Program-made: the position numbers and the translations under genes | Assembly: GCA_003209895.1 (NCBI GenBank) | Contig: QCOH01000002.1 | Span: forward strand, 51,972 to 115,971 | Origin: Pelagibacteraceae bacterium AG-430-I06 | GTDB lineage: Bacteria > Pseudomonadota > Alphaproteobacteria > Pelagibacterales > Pelagibacteraceae | Reading direction: 5' to 3' | Length of the DNA: 64,000 nt | In this document: positions 1 to 11,696 of the stretch, in pieces | Numbering within the stretch: the first letter of the stretch is position 1 | How the letters are laid out: every line of letters begins with the position of its first letter | Notes under the pieces: model-generated | The model's database searches: none | Told to the model about the DNA's origin: nothing | The model's input: the letters and a program-made list of their open reading frames with translations, nothing else

Positions 1-627
1 AAGATCCATTTCAACGTTTGTAATTTCTTTTAATAAATAAATAATCTCAACTAATTTGAGTCTTTTTGTTTTTTTAAAAATATTTTCGATTATATAAGTG
101 ATGAACATGAGTGCATCTAATTCTTCATTAACCATTTTATGTATATTTGGTCTTAAAACTTTTATTGCCAGCTCTTTTTCTTGGTCATCAATTTTAATTT
201 TTGCAAAGTGAACTTGAGCGATTGAAGCCGCTGCTATTGGCTCTTCCAAAGAAATTATTTTTGAAAAAGAATTTTGTCCTATTTGATTTTTTAATATTTT
301 CTTAGCTTCTAAAGTGCTAAATGCCGGTAATTTATCCTGTAATTTTTCTAATTCTTTTGCAATGTCCTCTCCGATGATATCTGGGCGAGTACCTAAAAAT
401 TGTCCCAGCTTAATAAACGTTGTACCCATACCTTGCAATGCAGCACAAAGCTTCTCTCCTGAAGACTTATTTAAGTTTTCTATAGTATTACGAGATCCAA
501 ATGAAAATATAAAAAAAACAAATTTTAAAAGTTTTGGCAAAGGCTTTATCTCATCAATAACTTCTATAGCGCCAGAAGTAGATAATTTTCTAAGTATTTT
601 TAATAAGTTTAAAATTTTAAGGAACAT
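1..627 (-). CDS. ubiB: UbiB/ABC1-family ubiquinone biosynthesis kinase-like protein (partial, runs off window start)
   Basis: Open reading on the minus strand from ATG (cat 625-627) to the window edge; translation includes ...ALQGMGTTFIKLGQFLGTRPDIIGEDIAKELEKLQDKLP..., the conserved UbiB KxGQ region; directly downstream of ubiE. Confidence 0.88.
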   Translation of the reverse strand, partial: MFLKILNLLKILRKLSTSGAIEVIDEIKPLPKLLKFVFFIFSFGSRNTIENLNKSSGEKLCAALQGMGTTFIKLGQFLGTRPDIIGEDIAKELEKLQDKLPAFSTLEAKKILKNQIGQNSFSKIISLEEPIAAASIAQVHFAKIKIDDQEKELAIKVLRPNIHKMVNEELDALMFITYIIENIFKKTKRLKLVEIIYLLKEITNVEMDL

Positions 628-629
628 AA

Positions 630-1334
630 TTAAATTTTCCAACCCGAATGAATTGCAACAATACCCCCTGAAAGATTTCTATATTCAACATTTTCAAAAC
701 CATTTTTTTTAAAAATCTCTAGAAGCTCATCCTGGCTATGAAACTTTTCAATACTATCTATGAGATACTCATAAGGCTCAGATTTTCCAGTAATATACTT
801 TCCTAATTGTGGAATAGATCTTGAATAAAATTTATAAATTGTATTTAACATTTCGTTTTCAACTTTCGAAAACTCTAGACATAATATTCTACCACCTCTT
901 TTAAGAACTCTTCTTGCTTCTTTTAAAGAATGATTAATATTTGAGAAATTTCTCATACCAAAGCTTACACAATAAAAATCAAACATCTCACTTTTTAAAG
1001 GCAATTTTTCTGCGGTAGAACAAACCCATTTAATTTCTTCCAAATGCTTCAAATTTTTTTTCCCAAGACTAAACATTTTTCTATTAGGCTCAACACATGT
1101 AACATCACCTTGAAACTGTATTGTTTCTAAATATAACTTTGCGATATCTCCAGTGCCAGAAGCGACATCAATAAGTCGGTCACCTTTTTTTGGATTCATC
1201 CAATTGACTAGTCTTTTTTTCCACACCCTATGTATTCCCAGTGACATAAGGTCGTTCATCAGATCATATTTGTTTGAAACTGTATTAAATACCTCATCTA
1301 CTTGTTTATTTTTTGATTGATTTATATTCTTCAT
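630..1334 (-). CDS. ubiE: Demethylmenaquinone/ubiquinone methyltransferase UbiE
   Basis: 234 aa; SAM-binding DVASGTGDIA, VSFGMRNFSN and RGGRILCLEFSKV motifs; neighbour of ubiB. Confidence 0.95.
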   Translation of the reverse strand: MKNINQSKNKQVDEVFNTVSNKYDLMNDLMSLGIHRVWKKRLVNWMNPKKGDRLIDVASGTGDIAKLYLETIQFQGDVTCVEPNRKMFSLGKKNLKHLEEIKWVCSTAEKLPLKSEMFDFYCVSFGMRNFSNINHSLKEARRVLKRGGRILCLEFSKVENEMLNTIYKFYSRSIPQLGKYITGKSEPYEYLIDSIEKFHSQDELLEIFKKNGFENVEYRNLSGGIVAIHSGWKI

Positions 1335-1349
1335 TTTTTATAAAGTTAT

Positions 1350-2213
1350 ATGCCAGAATTGCCTGAAGTTGAAGTTGTTAGAAGATCACTACAAAAATTT
1401 ATTATTGGTAAAAAGATTAAAAAAATAGAGATTTTAAACAAAAATTTAAGGTACAAAATCGATAAAAAGCTCAAAATTCTTGCTGAAAATCAAAAAGTAA
1501 TATCTACAAAAAGAAAATCAAAATATCTACTTTTAGAGCTAAGCAATCACCATGTAATTTTACTGCACCTTGGAATGACTGGTAAGATATTTATTTTTAA
1601 AAAAAATAGGGTTTTTAAAACAAGTTTTTATTACAACCAAAACTTTTACAAAAAACATAATCATTTTATTTTTAATTTTAACAAATCGGAAATACTAATA
1701 TATAACGATGTCAGAAAATTTGGTTTTGTAAAAATCTTTAAAAAAAGGAATTTATGGAACTGTGCGCATTTAAAAAATTTAGGTATCGACCCTCTAAGCA
1801 ATAGTTTTAATAAAGTCTACTTAAAAAAAATAATTCCAAAAGTTAAAAAAAACATAAAAAATTTCTTAATGGATCAAAAGTACATCTCTGGAATTGGAAA
1901 TATATACGCGAACGAGATAATTCATCTTAGTTCAATTAATCCGCGAAAAAAAATTTACAAGTTAAACGCTAAAAATATAAATTTAATTTCTGTCAGTATT
2001 AAAAAAATCTTAAAAGAAGCTATTAAATTTGGTGGTTCCAGTATAAGAGATTTTAAGGGAATAACAGGACATAAAGGCAGATTCCAGCAAAAATTCAGGG
2101 TTTACAACAGGGAGGGTTGTAAATGTAAAAAAAGAGGATGTAATGGGCTAATAAAAAAAATATATATTTCTAACCGCTCCTCATTTTTCTGCTCAATTTG
2201 CCAAAATAATTAA
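1350..2213 (+). CDS. mutM: Formamidopyrimidine-DNA glycosylase (Fpg/MutM)
   Basis: Starts MPELPEVE; DQKYISGIGNIYANE motif; C-terminal Cys-rich zinc finger. Confidence 0.95.
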   Translation: MPELPEVEVVRRSLQKFIIGKKIKKIEILNKNLRYKIDKKLKILAENQKVISTKRKSKYLLLELSNHHVILLHLGMTGKIFIFKKNRVFKTSFYYNQNFYKKHNHFIFNFNKSEILIYNDVRKFGFVKIFKKRNLWNCAHLKNLGIDPLSNSFNKVYLKKIIPKVKKNIKNFLMDQKYISGIGNIYANEIIHLSSINPRKKIYKLNAKNINLISVSIKKILKEAIKFGGSSIRDFKGITGHKGRFQQKFRVYNREGCKCKKRGCNGLIKKIYISNRSSFFCSICQNN

Positions 2214-2253
2214 ATATTGACCCAAATATTTCTAAGATATATATGTTGCTCTC

Positions 2254-2520
2254 ATGCCAAATACGAAATCAGCTATCAGAAAAGTAAAAAAGGTAAAAAA
2301 ACAAACTATTTTAAATAAATTCTGGAAGAGAAGATACAAGCTATCAGTGAAAAAAATGGAAGAGCTTCTTAAAAGGGGGGATAAAAAAGAAATCCTTACC
2401 TTTTATCCAAAGTTCCAGTCCGAACTGACGAAGGCATCTAAAAAAGGTTCAATCAAAAAGAAAAGTGCATCAAGAAAAATATCAAGAATCTCCAATAAAA
2501 TAAAAAATCTCAAGAAATAG
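2254..2520 (+). CDS. rpsT: 30S ribosomal protein S20
   Basis: 88 aa, Lys-rich, MPNTKSAIRKVKK...; located just upstream of dnaA. Confidence 0.92.
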   Translation: MPNTKSAIRKVKKVKKQTILNKFWKRRYKLSVKKMEELLKRGDKKEILTFYPKFQSELTKASKKGSIKKKSASRKISRISNKIKNLKK

Positions 2521-2730
2521 TTGTAATCAACAATTAAGAGTTGTTAAAAATAAAATTTTTTAATATCTAAATATAGATTAATTACATTCAAAGTTGAATT
2601 TCATTTTTTTCTATCTCAACGATTATTCTACAACCTAATTATTTTTTTTTATTTTTTTTTCAAATACAACCCACAGACATTGAATTAAAAAAAAATAAGA
2701 TATAAAAAAATCTCTCATTTAAGAAAAATC

Positions 2731-4119
2731 ATGGATAAAAAATCTTTAAAAATAAACACACAAAATTTATCTGAAGAAAATTTTTTAAAGTGGGAAAAAG
2801 TTCAAGAAAATTTAAAAGAGAATTTCGGATCGCAAATTTATTCAAGCTGGCTAAAAAATATAAAATTATTAAAAGAATATAACCACTACGTTATCTTAGG
2901 AGTACAAACAAGATTTTTTAGAGACTGGATTACTTCACGTTATGCAGATAAAATTCTCGATGAAATAAAAAAACACAAAATGAGTATTGATAGAATCGCG
3001 TTTGAAATTCAGGAAGATAAATCAGATAACAAAGCAATATTTTCAAAAACATTAGATAGCAATATTTCAGATATTAAAGACTCTGTACTTAATTATAATA
3101 GGCTTAACCCAAACTTGAATTTTGATAATTTTGTTTTAGGCGAAAGCAATAAACTTGCCTATGTGTCAGCACAGAAAATATGTACTCAATTGTCAAGGTA
3201 TAATCCACTATTTATTTATGGTGGTGTTGGTCTTGGGAAAACCCATCTAATAAATTCTATAGGTTTAAAGTTACAAGAAAATAATAATGTAATGTTTATT
3301 TCAGCCGAGAGATTTATGTATCAATTTATCAAGTCTATAAAAAAGAATGAAATGGTAAATTTTAAAGATTTTTTTAGGAAAGCTAATGTATTCATAATAG
3401 ATGATATTCAGTTCATAAGAGGAAAAGAGGGATTACAGGAAGAATTTTTTCATACATTCAATAGTTTATTTGATAAGAGTTCACAAATAATAATATCCTC
3501 TGACCGAGCACCTAATAAGTTGGACAGAGTTCAAGATAGAATTAAATCTAGACTGTCAGGAGGATTGGTAGTTGATATTGGTACTCCAGACTATGAATTA
3601 AAACTTAAAATTTTAAAAAAGAAAATAACTGAATTTGAAAATACTTTTAAAGAATATCCAAATTTAAATGAAGAAGTAATCGAGTATCTTGCCAAAGATT
3701 CTAACTCAAATATTAGAGAACTCATTGGTGTTTTTAATAGAATTGTAGCATTTAGTAAAATGAGTAAAAAGCAACTTAATGTAAATGATTGTAAAATAAT
3801 ATTAAAAGATGTTTACAGAAGTAGTAAAATTATAACTATTGAAAAAATACAAAATGTAACATCAAATTTTTACAGTATTAATTTACAAGAAATGCTCTCT
3901 CAAAGAAGATCTCGACCATTAGCTAGACCAAGGCAAATTGCCATGTTTTTAGCCAAGAAACTTACAACAAGATCTTTACCAGAGATCGGAAGAAAATTTG
4001 CAAACAGGGATCATACTACAGTTATACATGCAGTAAAAACCATAGATAGAATTTGTCAAAATAACGATGAAATTAGAAAGAATGTCGAGGAGATTAAATC
4101 GATCATTTTAAGTGATTAA
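2731..4119 (+). CDS. dnaA: Chromosomal replication initiator protein DnaA
   Basis: Walker A GGVGLGKTHL, FIIDDIQF, and C-terminal DNA-binding FANRDHTTVIHAVKTI signature. Confidence 0.97.
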   Translation: MDKKSLKINTQNLSEENFLKWEKVQENLKENFGSQIYSSWLKNIKLLKEYNHYVILGVQTRFFRDWITSRYADKILDEIKKHKMSIDRIAFEIQEDKSDNKAIFSKTLDSNISDIKDSVLNYNRLNPNLNFDNFVLGESNKLAYVSAQKICTQLSRYNPLFIYGGVGLGKTHLINSIGLKLQENNNVMFISAERFMYQFIKSIKKNEMVNFKDFFRKANVFIIDDIQFIRGKEGLQEEFFHTFNSLFDKSSQIIISSDRAPNKLDRVQDRIKSRLSGGLVVDIGTPDYELKLKILKKKITEFENTFKEYPNLNEEVIEYLAKDSNSNIRELIGVFNRIVAFSKMSKKQLNVNDCKIILKDVYRSSKIITIEKIQNVTSNFYSINLQEMLSQRRSRPLARPRQIAMFLAKKLTTRSLPEIGRKFANRDHTTVIHAVKTIDRICQNNDEIRKNVEEIKSIILSD

Positions 4120-4120
4120 A

Positions 4121-5236
4121 ATGCAATTCCAAATCAAAAGAGATACGCTTCTCAAATCATTAAATTTCGCGCACAACATAATTGAAAGAAAAAATACACT
4201 ACCGATCTTGTCTAATGTGCTTATAGAGGCGAAAGATAATAAATTAAGTATAGTCGCAACAGATCTTGATATTGTATTTTATGACGAAATCAGTGATTTA
4301 AAAATTATTCAAGACGGTAGTACAACAACATCTGCAACAGTTCTTCATGATTTATTAAGAAAACTTCCCTCAAATTTAGATGTAGTTTTTAATTTAAAGG
4401 ACCAAAATAAATTAAGTATTTCTGCTGAAAACTCCAAATTTAATTTATTGTGCTTACCAGTAAATAATTTTCCAAATTTTTCAGATAATTTTGAAACCCA
4501 ACCGATTAAGTTAGACAAAAAAAAGTTTTTATCATTGCTAAATAAAACAAGGATATCTATGTCAAGTGATGAAACCAGACATTATCTAAATGGAATTTTC
4601 TTACACATTACTGAGTCAAACGGAAAGTCATATATGACAGGAGTTGCGACTGATAGCCATAGATTGTCTTCATGTAGTATGGAAATAGAAAACTCAGCAA
4701 AATTTAAATCATTCATATTACCAAAAAAAACTGTTTTTCAGCTATGTAGTTTGCTAGAAAGCAGTTCAGAAAATATTTCACTTTTAACGGGCGATACAAA
4801 AATACAGTTTAAAATAGCTAACTCAAAAATAACTTCAAAAATTATCGATGGAAAATTTCCTGATTATCAAAAAGTAGTTCCAAAAAGTAATTCTAAGACT
4901 TTACAGGTAAATTCAAAAGACCTAATAAATTCTGTAGAAAGAGTTACGACCGTATCAATCGATAGAAAAGAAGGTGTAAAACTAACTTTAGAAAAAGATA
5001 ATATACAATTATTTGTTAATAGCTCCTCATCAGGAGAAGGCAAAGAAACTATTAAGGCCAATTACAACTCAGATCAACTTACTATAAGCTTTAATTCTAG
5101 ATATCTTTTAGATATCGTATCTGAAATAGAAGATGCAAGTATTACAATGAAGTTAAACGATGCAGTATCACCTGTTCTGATTTTAGATAAAACTGATAAT
5201 CAAAGCTATTTTGTAATAATGCCAATGAAAATTTGA
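4121..5236 (+). CDS. dnaN: DNA polymerase III subunit beta (sliding clamp)
   Basis: MQFQIKRDTLLKSL...; C-terminal SYFVIMPMKI; follows dnaA. ATG at 4121 preferred over the upstream start at 4112 inside the dnaA end. Confidence 0.96.
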   Translation: MQFQIKRDTLLKSLNFAHNIIERKNTLPILSNVLIEAKDNKLSIVATDLDIVFYDEISDLKIIQDGSTTTSATVLHDLLRKLPSNLDVVFNLKDQNKLSISAENSKFNLLCLPVNNFPNFSDNFETQPIKLDKKKFLSLLNKTRISMSSDETRHYLNGIFLHITESNGKSYMTGVATDSHRLSSCSMEIENSAKFKSFILPKKTVFQLCSLLESSSENISLLTGDTKIQFKIANSKITSKIIDGKFPDYQKVVPKSNSKTLQVNSKDLINSVERVTTVSIDRKEGVKLTLEKDNIQLFVNSSSSGEGKETIKANYNSDQLTISFNSRYLLDIVSEIEDASITMKLNDAVSPVLILDKTDNQSYFVIMPMKI

Positions 5237-5282
5237 AAAATCACGTTTCTTACAAAATTAATTTAATTTACTCAAAATTCTC

Positions 5283-5318
5283 CTTGTGTACCAATGGTAA
5301 TTTCCATTCTTGTACAAG
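5283..5318 (+). other. Imperfect inverted repeat / candidate RNA hairpin between dnaN and gyrB
   Basis: CTTGTGTACCAATGG-TAATTT-CCATTCTTGTACAAG: 13 of 15 positions pair (2 G-U) around one 2x2 mismatch, 6-nt loop. Confidence 0.6.
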
Positions 5319-5356
5319 TCACGTTTTATATAAATGATAAAAAATGATATGATTGA

Positions 5357-7438
<2,082 letters not shown>

Positions 7439-7443
7439 ATAAT

Positions 7444-8721
7444 ATGAAAATAAGCGAGCTTCTTAAATTTGAGGAGGACTTACGTTTAGAAAAAAAAACT
7501 GTAATTATATTGAGATGGATAGCTTTAATAGGCCAATTAATTACAATTTATTTTGTTCACTTCTTTTTAAAATTTGAACTACCAATATTACTTTGTACTA
7601 CTACGATTTTTTTCGGCGGACTTACAAATATTTTTATACAATTTAACTTAAGAAAGAATCAACTAAGTAACTTAGAATCAACAATATTATTATTTTACGA
7701 TGTGATTCAATTGACTTTGTTAATTTTTTTAACTGGGGGGATAACTAATCCTTTTGTAATTTTTTTAATAGTGCCTTCTATAGTTTCATCTACAATATTA
7801 AATTTAGCCAGCACATTTTTTTTATCATTTGCCACTATAATTTCTTTAATACTAATCACTTTCAATCATTATCCGTTACCGAGTAAAGGAAATCTTCATT
7901 TTCATGTGCCAGAGTATTATGTAAGTGCAATATTAAGTGCTTTAGTAGTAGTATTAATATTTTTAAATTATTTTGGTTTTCGTTTTGGTTTTGAGGCTAG
8001 AAAAAGAGGGAATGCTCTTTCCAAACTTGAGAGTGTATTAGCAAAGGAACAAGAACTAGACTCGATTGGCCACCAGGCAGCAGCGGCAGCACATTCTTTG
8101 GGAACGCCGCTATCAACTATTACTGTTATTGCCAAAGAGCTTAAAAAGGAAATTACGAGCGGCACTAACGTTGAAGATATTGATATGCTATTAGCTCAAG
8201 CAAAAAAATGTGGAGAGATATTAAAGAAATTGTCTAAAAGAGAAATAGTTGATGACGAATACGTTTCTAATGTTTCATTACAAGACCTGCTTTTTGAAAT
8301 TACGAAATCTTTCGAGTCAATCACTGAAAAAGAAATAATATTTAATTCAGAAAAAGCAAAAAAAAATTTACCAATAAAAAGATCAGCTGAAATCACATAT
8401 GGAATACGTAATTTTATTGGTAATGCAGTAAAATTCTCAAAGAAAAAAGTTAAAATTGATTTATTCTTGGATACAGAAGAAGTGAAAATTAAAATTTCTG
8501 ATGATGGGCCAGGTTTCCCAGATGACGTATATAAAATTATTGGAGAACCTTATATTAAATCAAGATATAAAAAATTTAAATCAAAGTCAGGATTGGGGCT
8601 CGGGACTTTCATAGGTAAAACTTTATTAGAGCGAAAAAAAGCTTTTATAGACTTTTTTAATAATCCAGATGGGGGAGCCGAAGTAGAAATAAAGTGGAAA
8701 GTTAAAGATATCAAAGCCTAG
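7444..8721 (+). CDS. regB: RegB/PrrB-type redox-responsive sensor histidine kinase
   Basis: Multi-TM N-terminus with GGITNPF (RegB GGXXNPF quinone box), H-box AAAAHSLGTPLSTI, Cys in AKKCGEIL, ATPase motifs DDGPGFP and GLGLGTFIGKTLLE. Confidence 0.9.
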   Translation: MKISELLKFEEDLRLEKKTVIILRWIALIGQLITIYFVHFFLKFELPILLCTTTIFFGGLTNIFIQFNLRKNQLSNLESTILLFYDVIQLTLLIFLTGGITNPFVIFLIVPSIVSSTILNLASTFFLSFATIISLILITFNHYPLPSKGNLHFHVPEYYVSAILSALVVVLIFLNYFGFRFGFEARKRGNALSKLESVLAKEQELDSIGHQAAAAAHSLGTPLSTITVIAKELKKEITSGTNVEDIDMLLAQAKKCGEILKKLSKREIVDDEYVSNVSLQDLLFEITKSFESITEKEIIFNSEKAKKNLPIKRSAEITYGIRNFIGNAVKFSKKKVKIDLFLDTEEVKIKISDDGPGFPDDVYKIIGEPYIKSRYKKFKSKSGLGLGTFIGKTLLERKKAFIDFFNNPDGGAEVEIKWKVKDIKA

Positions 8722-8733
8722 TTATTCCTAGGC
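8716..8733. terminator. Candidate bidirectional hairpin at the convergent regB/aguA ends
   Basis: GCCTAG-ttattc-CTAGGC perfect 6-bp stem; contains the stop codons of both genes. No long T-tract, so terminator function is uncertain. Confidence 0.45.
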
Positions 8734-9780
8734 AGGCTCTTGCTGAGTCAAACAGTGAATTGTTCCAAGACCCCACACTAAAACCGAACAATTAATTGGA
8801 ACTATTTTTCTATTTTTAAAATGTTTTTTAAATATTTTAATAACAACTCTATCATTCAAATCATCAAAAATAGGCACCAAAACCAATTTATTAGCTATAT
8901 AAAAATTTAAATAACTTGCCGGGACTCTAATACCATCAATAAATTTAGGTTTAGGCATTGGTAAATAAATTATTTTTAATTTTTCCTTGTTAACTTTTTT
9001 AAACTCTTTAATTATTTGAATGTTTTGGTTTAAATTTTTAAAATTTTTATCTTTTTTATTATTTTCTTTTGCAATAAAAATTTTACTTTTACTTACAAAT
9101 CTCGCAATATCATCTATATGTCCATGAGTATCATCTCCATAAATGCCCTTATTTAGCCAGATAACTCTTCTTACACCAAAAAATCTTTTAAAAATTTGAT
9201 GGTAATCATTAATTTTTAAACCTTTGTTTCTTTGTTGAACTTTACTAAGTAGACACTGCTTTGTAGTTAAAATAAGACCCGCACCATTTACATCAATAGA
9301 GCCACCCTCTAGAACAATTTTCTTTTTTAAATGTTTAGGCTTGATAACTTTAATTTTTTTGATTTTTTTAACCTTTAAATAAGCTCTATTATCATTTTTA
9401 AAATTTTTGTACTTGGCCCATCCATTAAATTCCCAATTAGATATAATATTTCTATTTTTCTTATCCTTTAAAAATATCGGTAAAAAATCTCTCGTCCATG
9501 ATCTATCTGTTTTGCAAATTATAAGTTTGATGTTTTTTAATTTAGCACCAAGAATATTTAAAAAAAAAACCACTTTTTTTTTGTCTGATTTATCTTTAAC
9601 TAAAATATTAACTGATTGTACTTTTGAAAGTATTGTAATTATTTTAGCAAAAACCCAAGGTATTTCATTAAACTTACCAGGCCAATCCTCTTTATTATGG
9701 GGCCAAGCAATCCAAGTTGAGTTCTGGGTCTCCCACTCAGCAGGCATCCTATAAATGCCATTTCTAGGCATCTCAGGCAT
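8728..9780 (-). CDS. aguA: Agmatine deiminase (PPAD/agmatine deiminase family)
   Basis: MPAEWETQNSTWIAWPHNKEDWPGKF, TDRSWTRDFLPIF, DDTHGHIDDIARFV, C-terminal GLGTIHCLTQQEPA catalytic Cys motif. Confidence 0.92.
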   Translation of the reverse strand: MPEMPRNGIYRMPAEWETQNSTWIAWPHNKEDWPGKFNEIPWVFAKIITILSKVQSVNILVKDKSDKKKVVFFLNILGAKLKNIKLIICKTDRSWTRDFLPIFLKDKKNRNIISNWEFNGWAKYKNFKNDNRAYLKVKKIKKIKVIKPKHLKKKIVLEGGSIDVNGAGLILTTKQCLLSKVQQRNKGLKINDYHQIFKRFFGVRRVIWLNKGIYGDDTHGHIDDIARFVSKSKIFIAKENNKKDKNFKNLNQNIQIIKEFKKVNKEKLKIIYLPMPKPKFIDGIRVPASYLNFYIANKLVLVPIFDDLNDRVVIKIFKKHFKNRKIVPINCSVLVWGLGTIHCLTQQEPA

Positions 9781-10648
9781 CCTTAGGGTTACTTAATATT
9801 CCCTTATAATAATCGATCCTTCTATCTCTGAAGAAGGGCCAGTGTCTTCTAACATTTTCAACTTTTTTAAAATCGATATCACAAATTAAAGTTTTCTCAT
9901 TTTTTTCTGCTTTAGCAACTATATTTCCACTTGGATCGAATACCATCGTATTGCCCCAAAACTCTAATTTTTTGGTGCCTTGTTTTTCTACTCCAACTCT
10001 ATTAACTGCTGCAACATACACACCATTAGCAATCGCATGCGATCTTTGGATAGATATCCATGAGTCTAGTTGAGACTTTCCATATTTTTTCTTTTCTTTT
10101 GGGTGCCATCCAATAGCAGTTGGATAAAAAAGTATCTCAGCCCCTTGCAAAGAGGTTAATCTTGCTGCTTCAGGAAACCATTGATCCCAACATATTAAGG
10201 TTCCGAGGTTTCCATAACTTGTTTTAAAAGATTTAAATCCAAGATCACCAGGTGTAAAGTAAAATTTTTCATAGAACTGTGGATCATCCGGTATATGCAT
10301 CTTTCTATATTTTCCAATTAATTTTCCATTTTCGTTAATAACCACACATGAATTGTGATAAATACCTGAGGTTTTTTTTTCAAAAATAGGGGCAATTATA
10401 ACAATCTTTAACTGCTTAGATAAAGTAGAAAAAATACTTGTTGTTTTTCCAGGTATTTTTTCTGCTAAATTAAAATTGGAATGTTTCTCCTCCTGGCAAA
10501 AATAATTTGACAAAAATAATTCTGGCAAGCAAACTATTTTAGCTTTTTTTTTACTTGCTTCTTTTATTTTTTTTACAGCGGTTTCCATATTTTTTTGTTG
10601 CTTAGCCGACATTTTCATCTGTATTAATGCTATTTTTATTTTGGACAT
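9773..10648 (-). CDS. aguB: N-carbamoylputrescine amidohydrolase (nitrilase superfamily)
   Basis: Glu in CLPELFLSNYF, Lys in YRKMHIPDDPQFYEKFYFTPGD, Cys in GTLICWDQWFPEAARL; adjacent to aguA. ATG at 10648 (MSKIKIALIQMK) preferred over the ORF-track start at 10723. Confidence 0.92.
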   Translation of the reverse strand: MSKIKIALIQMKMSAKQQKNMETAVKKIKEASKKKAKIVCLPELFLSNYFCQEEKHSNFNLAEKIPGKTTSIFSTLSKQLKIVIIAPIFEKKTSGIYHNSCVVINENGKLIGKYRKMHIPDDPQFYEKFYFTPGDLGFKSFKTSYGNLGTLICWDQWFPEAARLTSLQGAEILFYPTAIGWHPKEKKKYGKSQLDSWISIQRSHAIANGVYVAAVNRVGVEKQGTKKLEFWGNTMVFDPSGNIVAKAEKNEKTLICDIDFKKVENVRRHWPFFRDRRIDYYKGILSNPKDA

Positions 10649-10652
10649 TTTG

Positions 10653-11696
10653 TTAAAATAATTTCTGGAAATTTTTTCTTTCTCTATTTTTCCAATTTTG
10701 ACGATGATATACGTCACTTGCAATTAATGGAAGAACACTTGTTGCTTCTGCAAATACCATTTGCTCTTTTGAAGTATCAACCTTGCCCCATGAGCTCGCC
10801 TCCTTAAGTGTTGAGCTACTACACGCACCATCTCTAGTGTCCGCTACAGTTATTTGAACAGCATATTTATGCATATCAACTTTTTTTCCTAAAAGCTCTG
10901 CACACACAACTGTGTCTTGAACAAAATTCTTTGGAACTCCTCCTCCAATCATTAATAGCCCAGATACCTTTGATTTTAATTTGATTTCTGTTAATTCCCT
11001 AAATTCTTTAATTGAGTCTATAGTAATATGTTTTGACGGATTTTGTTCCTGGTGCATAACTAAACCAAAACCTGCCGAACTATCGGTAAATGCAGGGCAA
11101 AATATAGGAACATTATGTTCGTATGCCAATTCAATTAGCGACCCACTTTTTTTTGCATTACTTTTTAAGTATTTACCTATCTCTTTAATAAACTCTCTGG
11201 AAGTATAAGCTTTGGGAGGTAGTTTATTCGCTATATCACATATAGTTTTATCGCATGCTTGCAATTGTTCTTCATCAATATAGGTATCATAAATTCGGTC
11301 TATATAATTATCTCTCAAAACTTTATCGTCTTGGAATTGGTCTCCCTGGTAGTGCTTAAATCCTAATGCTTCAAAAAAATCCATATCTATAATAGATGCT
11401 CCAGTTGCAACGATAGCGTCAACCATATTATATTTAACTAAATCAGAGTATAATTTCATGCATCCAGCAGCAGAAGTTGAACCAGCAATTGTTAAAAATA
11501 TTGAACAATTTTTATCACTTATCATTTCGTTATAGATTTGAGCTGCCTTTGCGGTATCTCTGGATGTAAAAGACATTTTTTTCATCGAGTCGATAATTTT
11601 TCTAGAGTCAAAAGAAGTTATATCTATATGCTCTACTTCCGATTTTAATAGTGATTTTTTGTTGTGTCCTAGATTAGGACTATTTTTTTTGTTCAT
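10653..11696 (-). CDS. Deoxyhypusine synthase-family protein (bacterial DHS-like; possible homospermidine/spermidine-forming enzyme)
   Basis: TIAGSTSAAGCMK, DAIVATGASIIDMDFFEALG, MIGGGVPKNFVQD, and EASSWGKVD, which matches the DHS active-site Lys region (SWGK). Confidence 0.85.
   Translation of the reverse strand: MNKKNSPNLGHNKKSLLKSEVEHIDITSFDSRKIIDSMKKMSFTSRDTAKAAQIYNEMISDKNCSIFLTIAGSTSAAGCMKLYSDLVKYNMVDAIVATGASIIDMDFFEALGFKHYQGDQFQDDKVLRDNYIDRIYDTYIDEEQLQACDKTICDIANKLPPKAYTSREFIKEIGKYLKSNAKKSGSLIELAYEHNVPIFCPAFTDSSAGFGLVMHQEQNPSKHITIDSIKEFRELTEIKLKSKVSGLLMIGGGVPKNFVQDTVVCAELLGKKVDMHKYAVQITVADTRDGACSSSTLKEASSWGKVDTSKEQMVFAEATSVLPLIASDVYHRQNWKNRERKNFQKLF

Noticed and set aside
314-712. ORF 314..712 (+)
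   Set aside because: Antisense to ubiB and the ubiE 3' end; low-complexity shadow ORF with no recognisable family.
2521-2730. Calling oriC next to dnaA
   Set aside because: No clear DnaA-box cluster by eye, and in many alphaproteobacteria oriC is not next to dnaA. Needs a GC-skew analysis of the whole chromosome.
9407-9754. ORF 9407..9754 (+)
   Set aside because: Antisense shadow of aguA, whose frame carries all conserved motifs.
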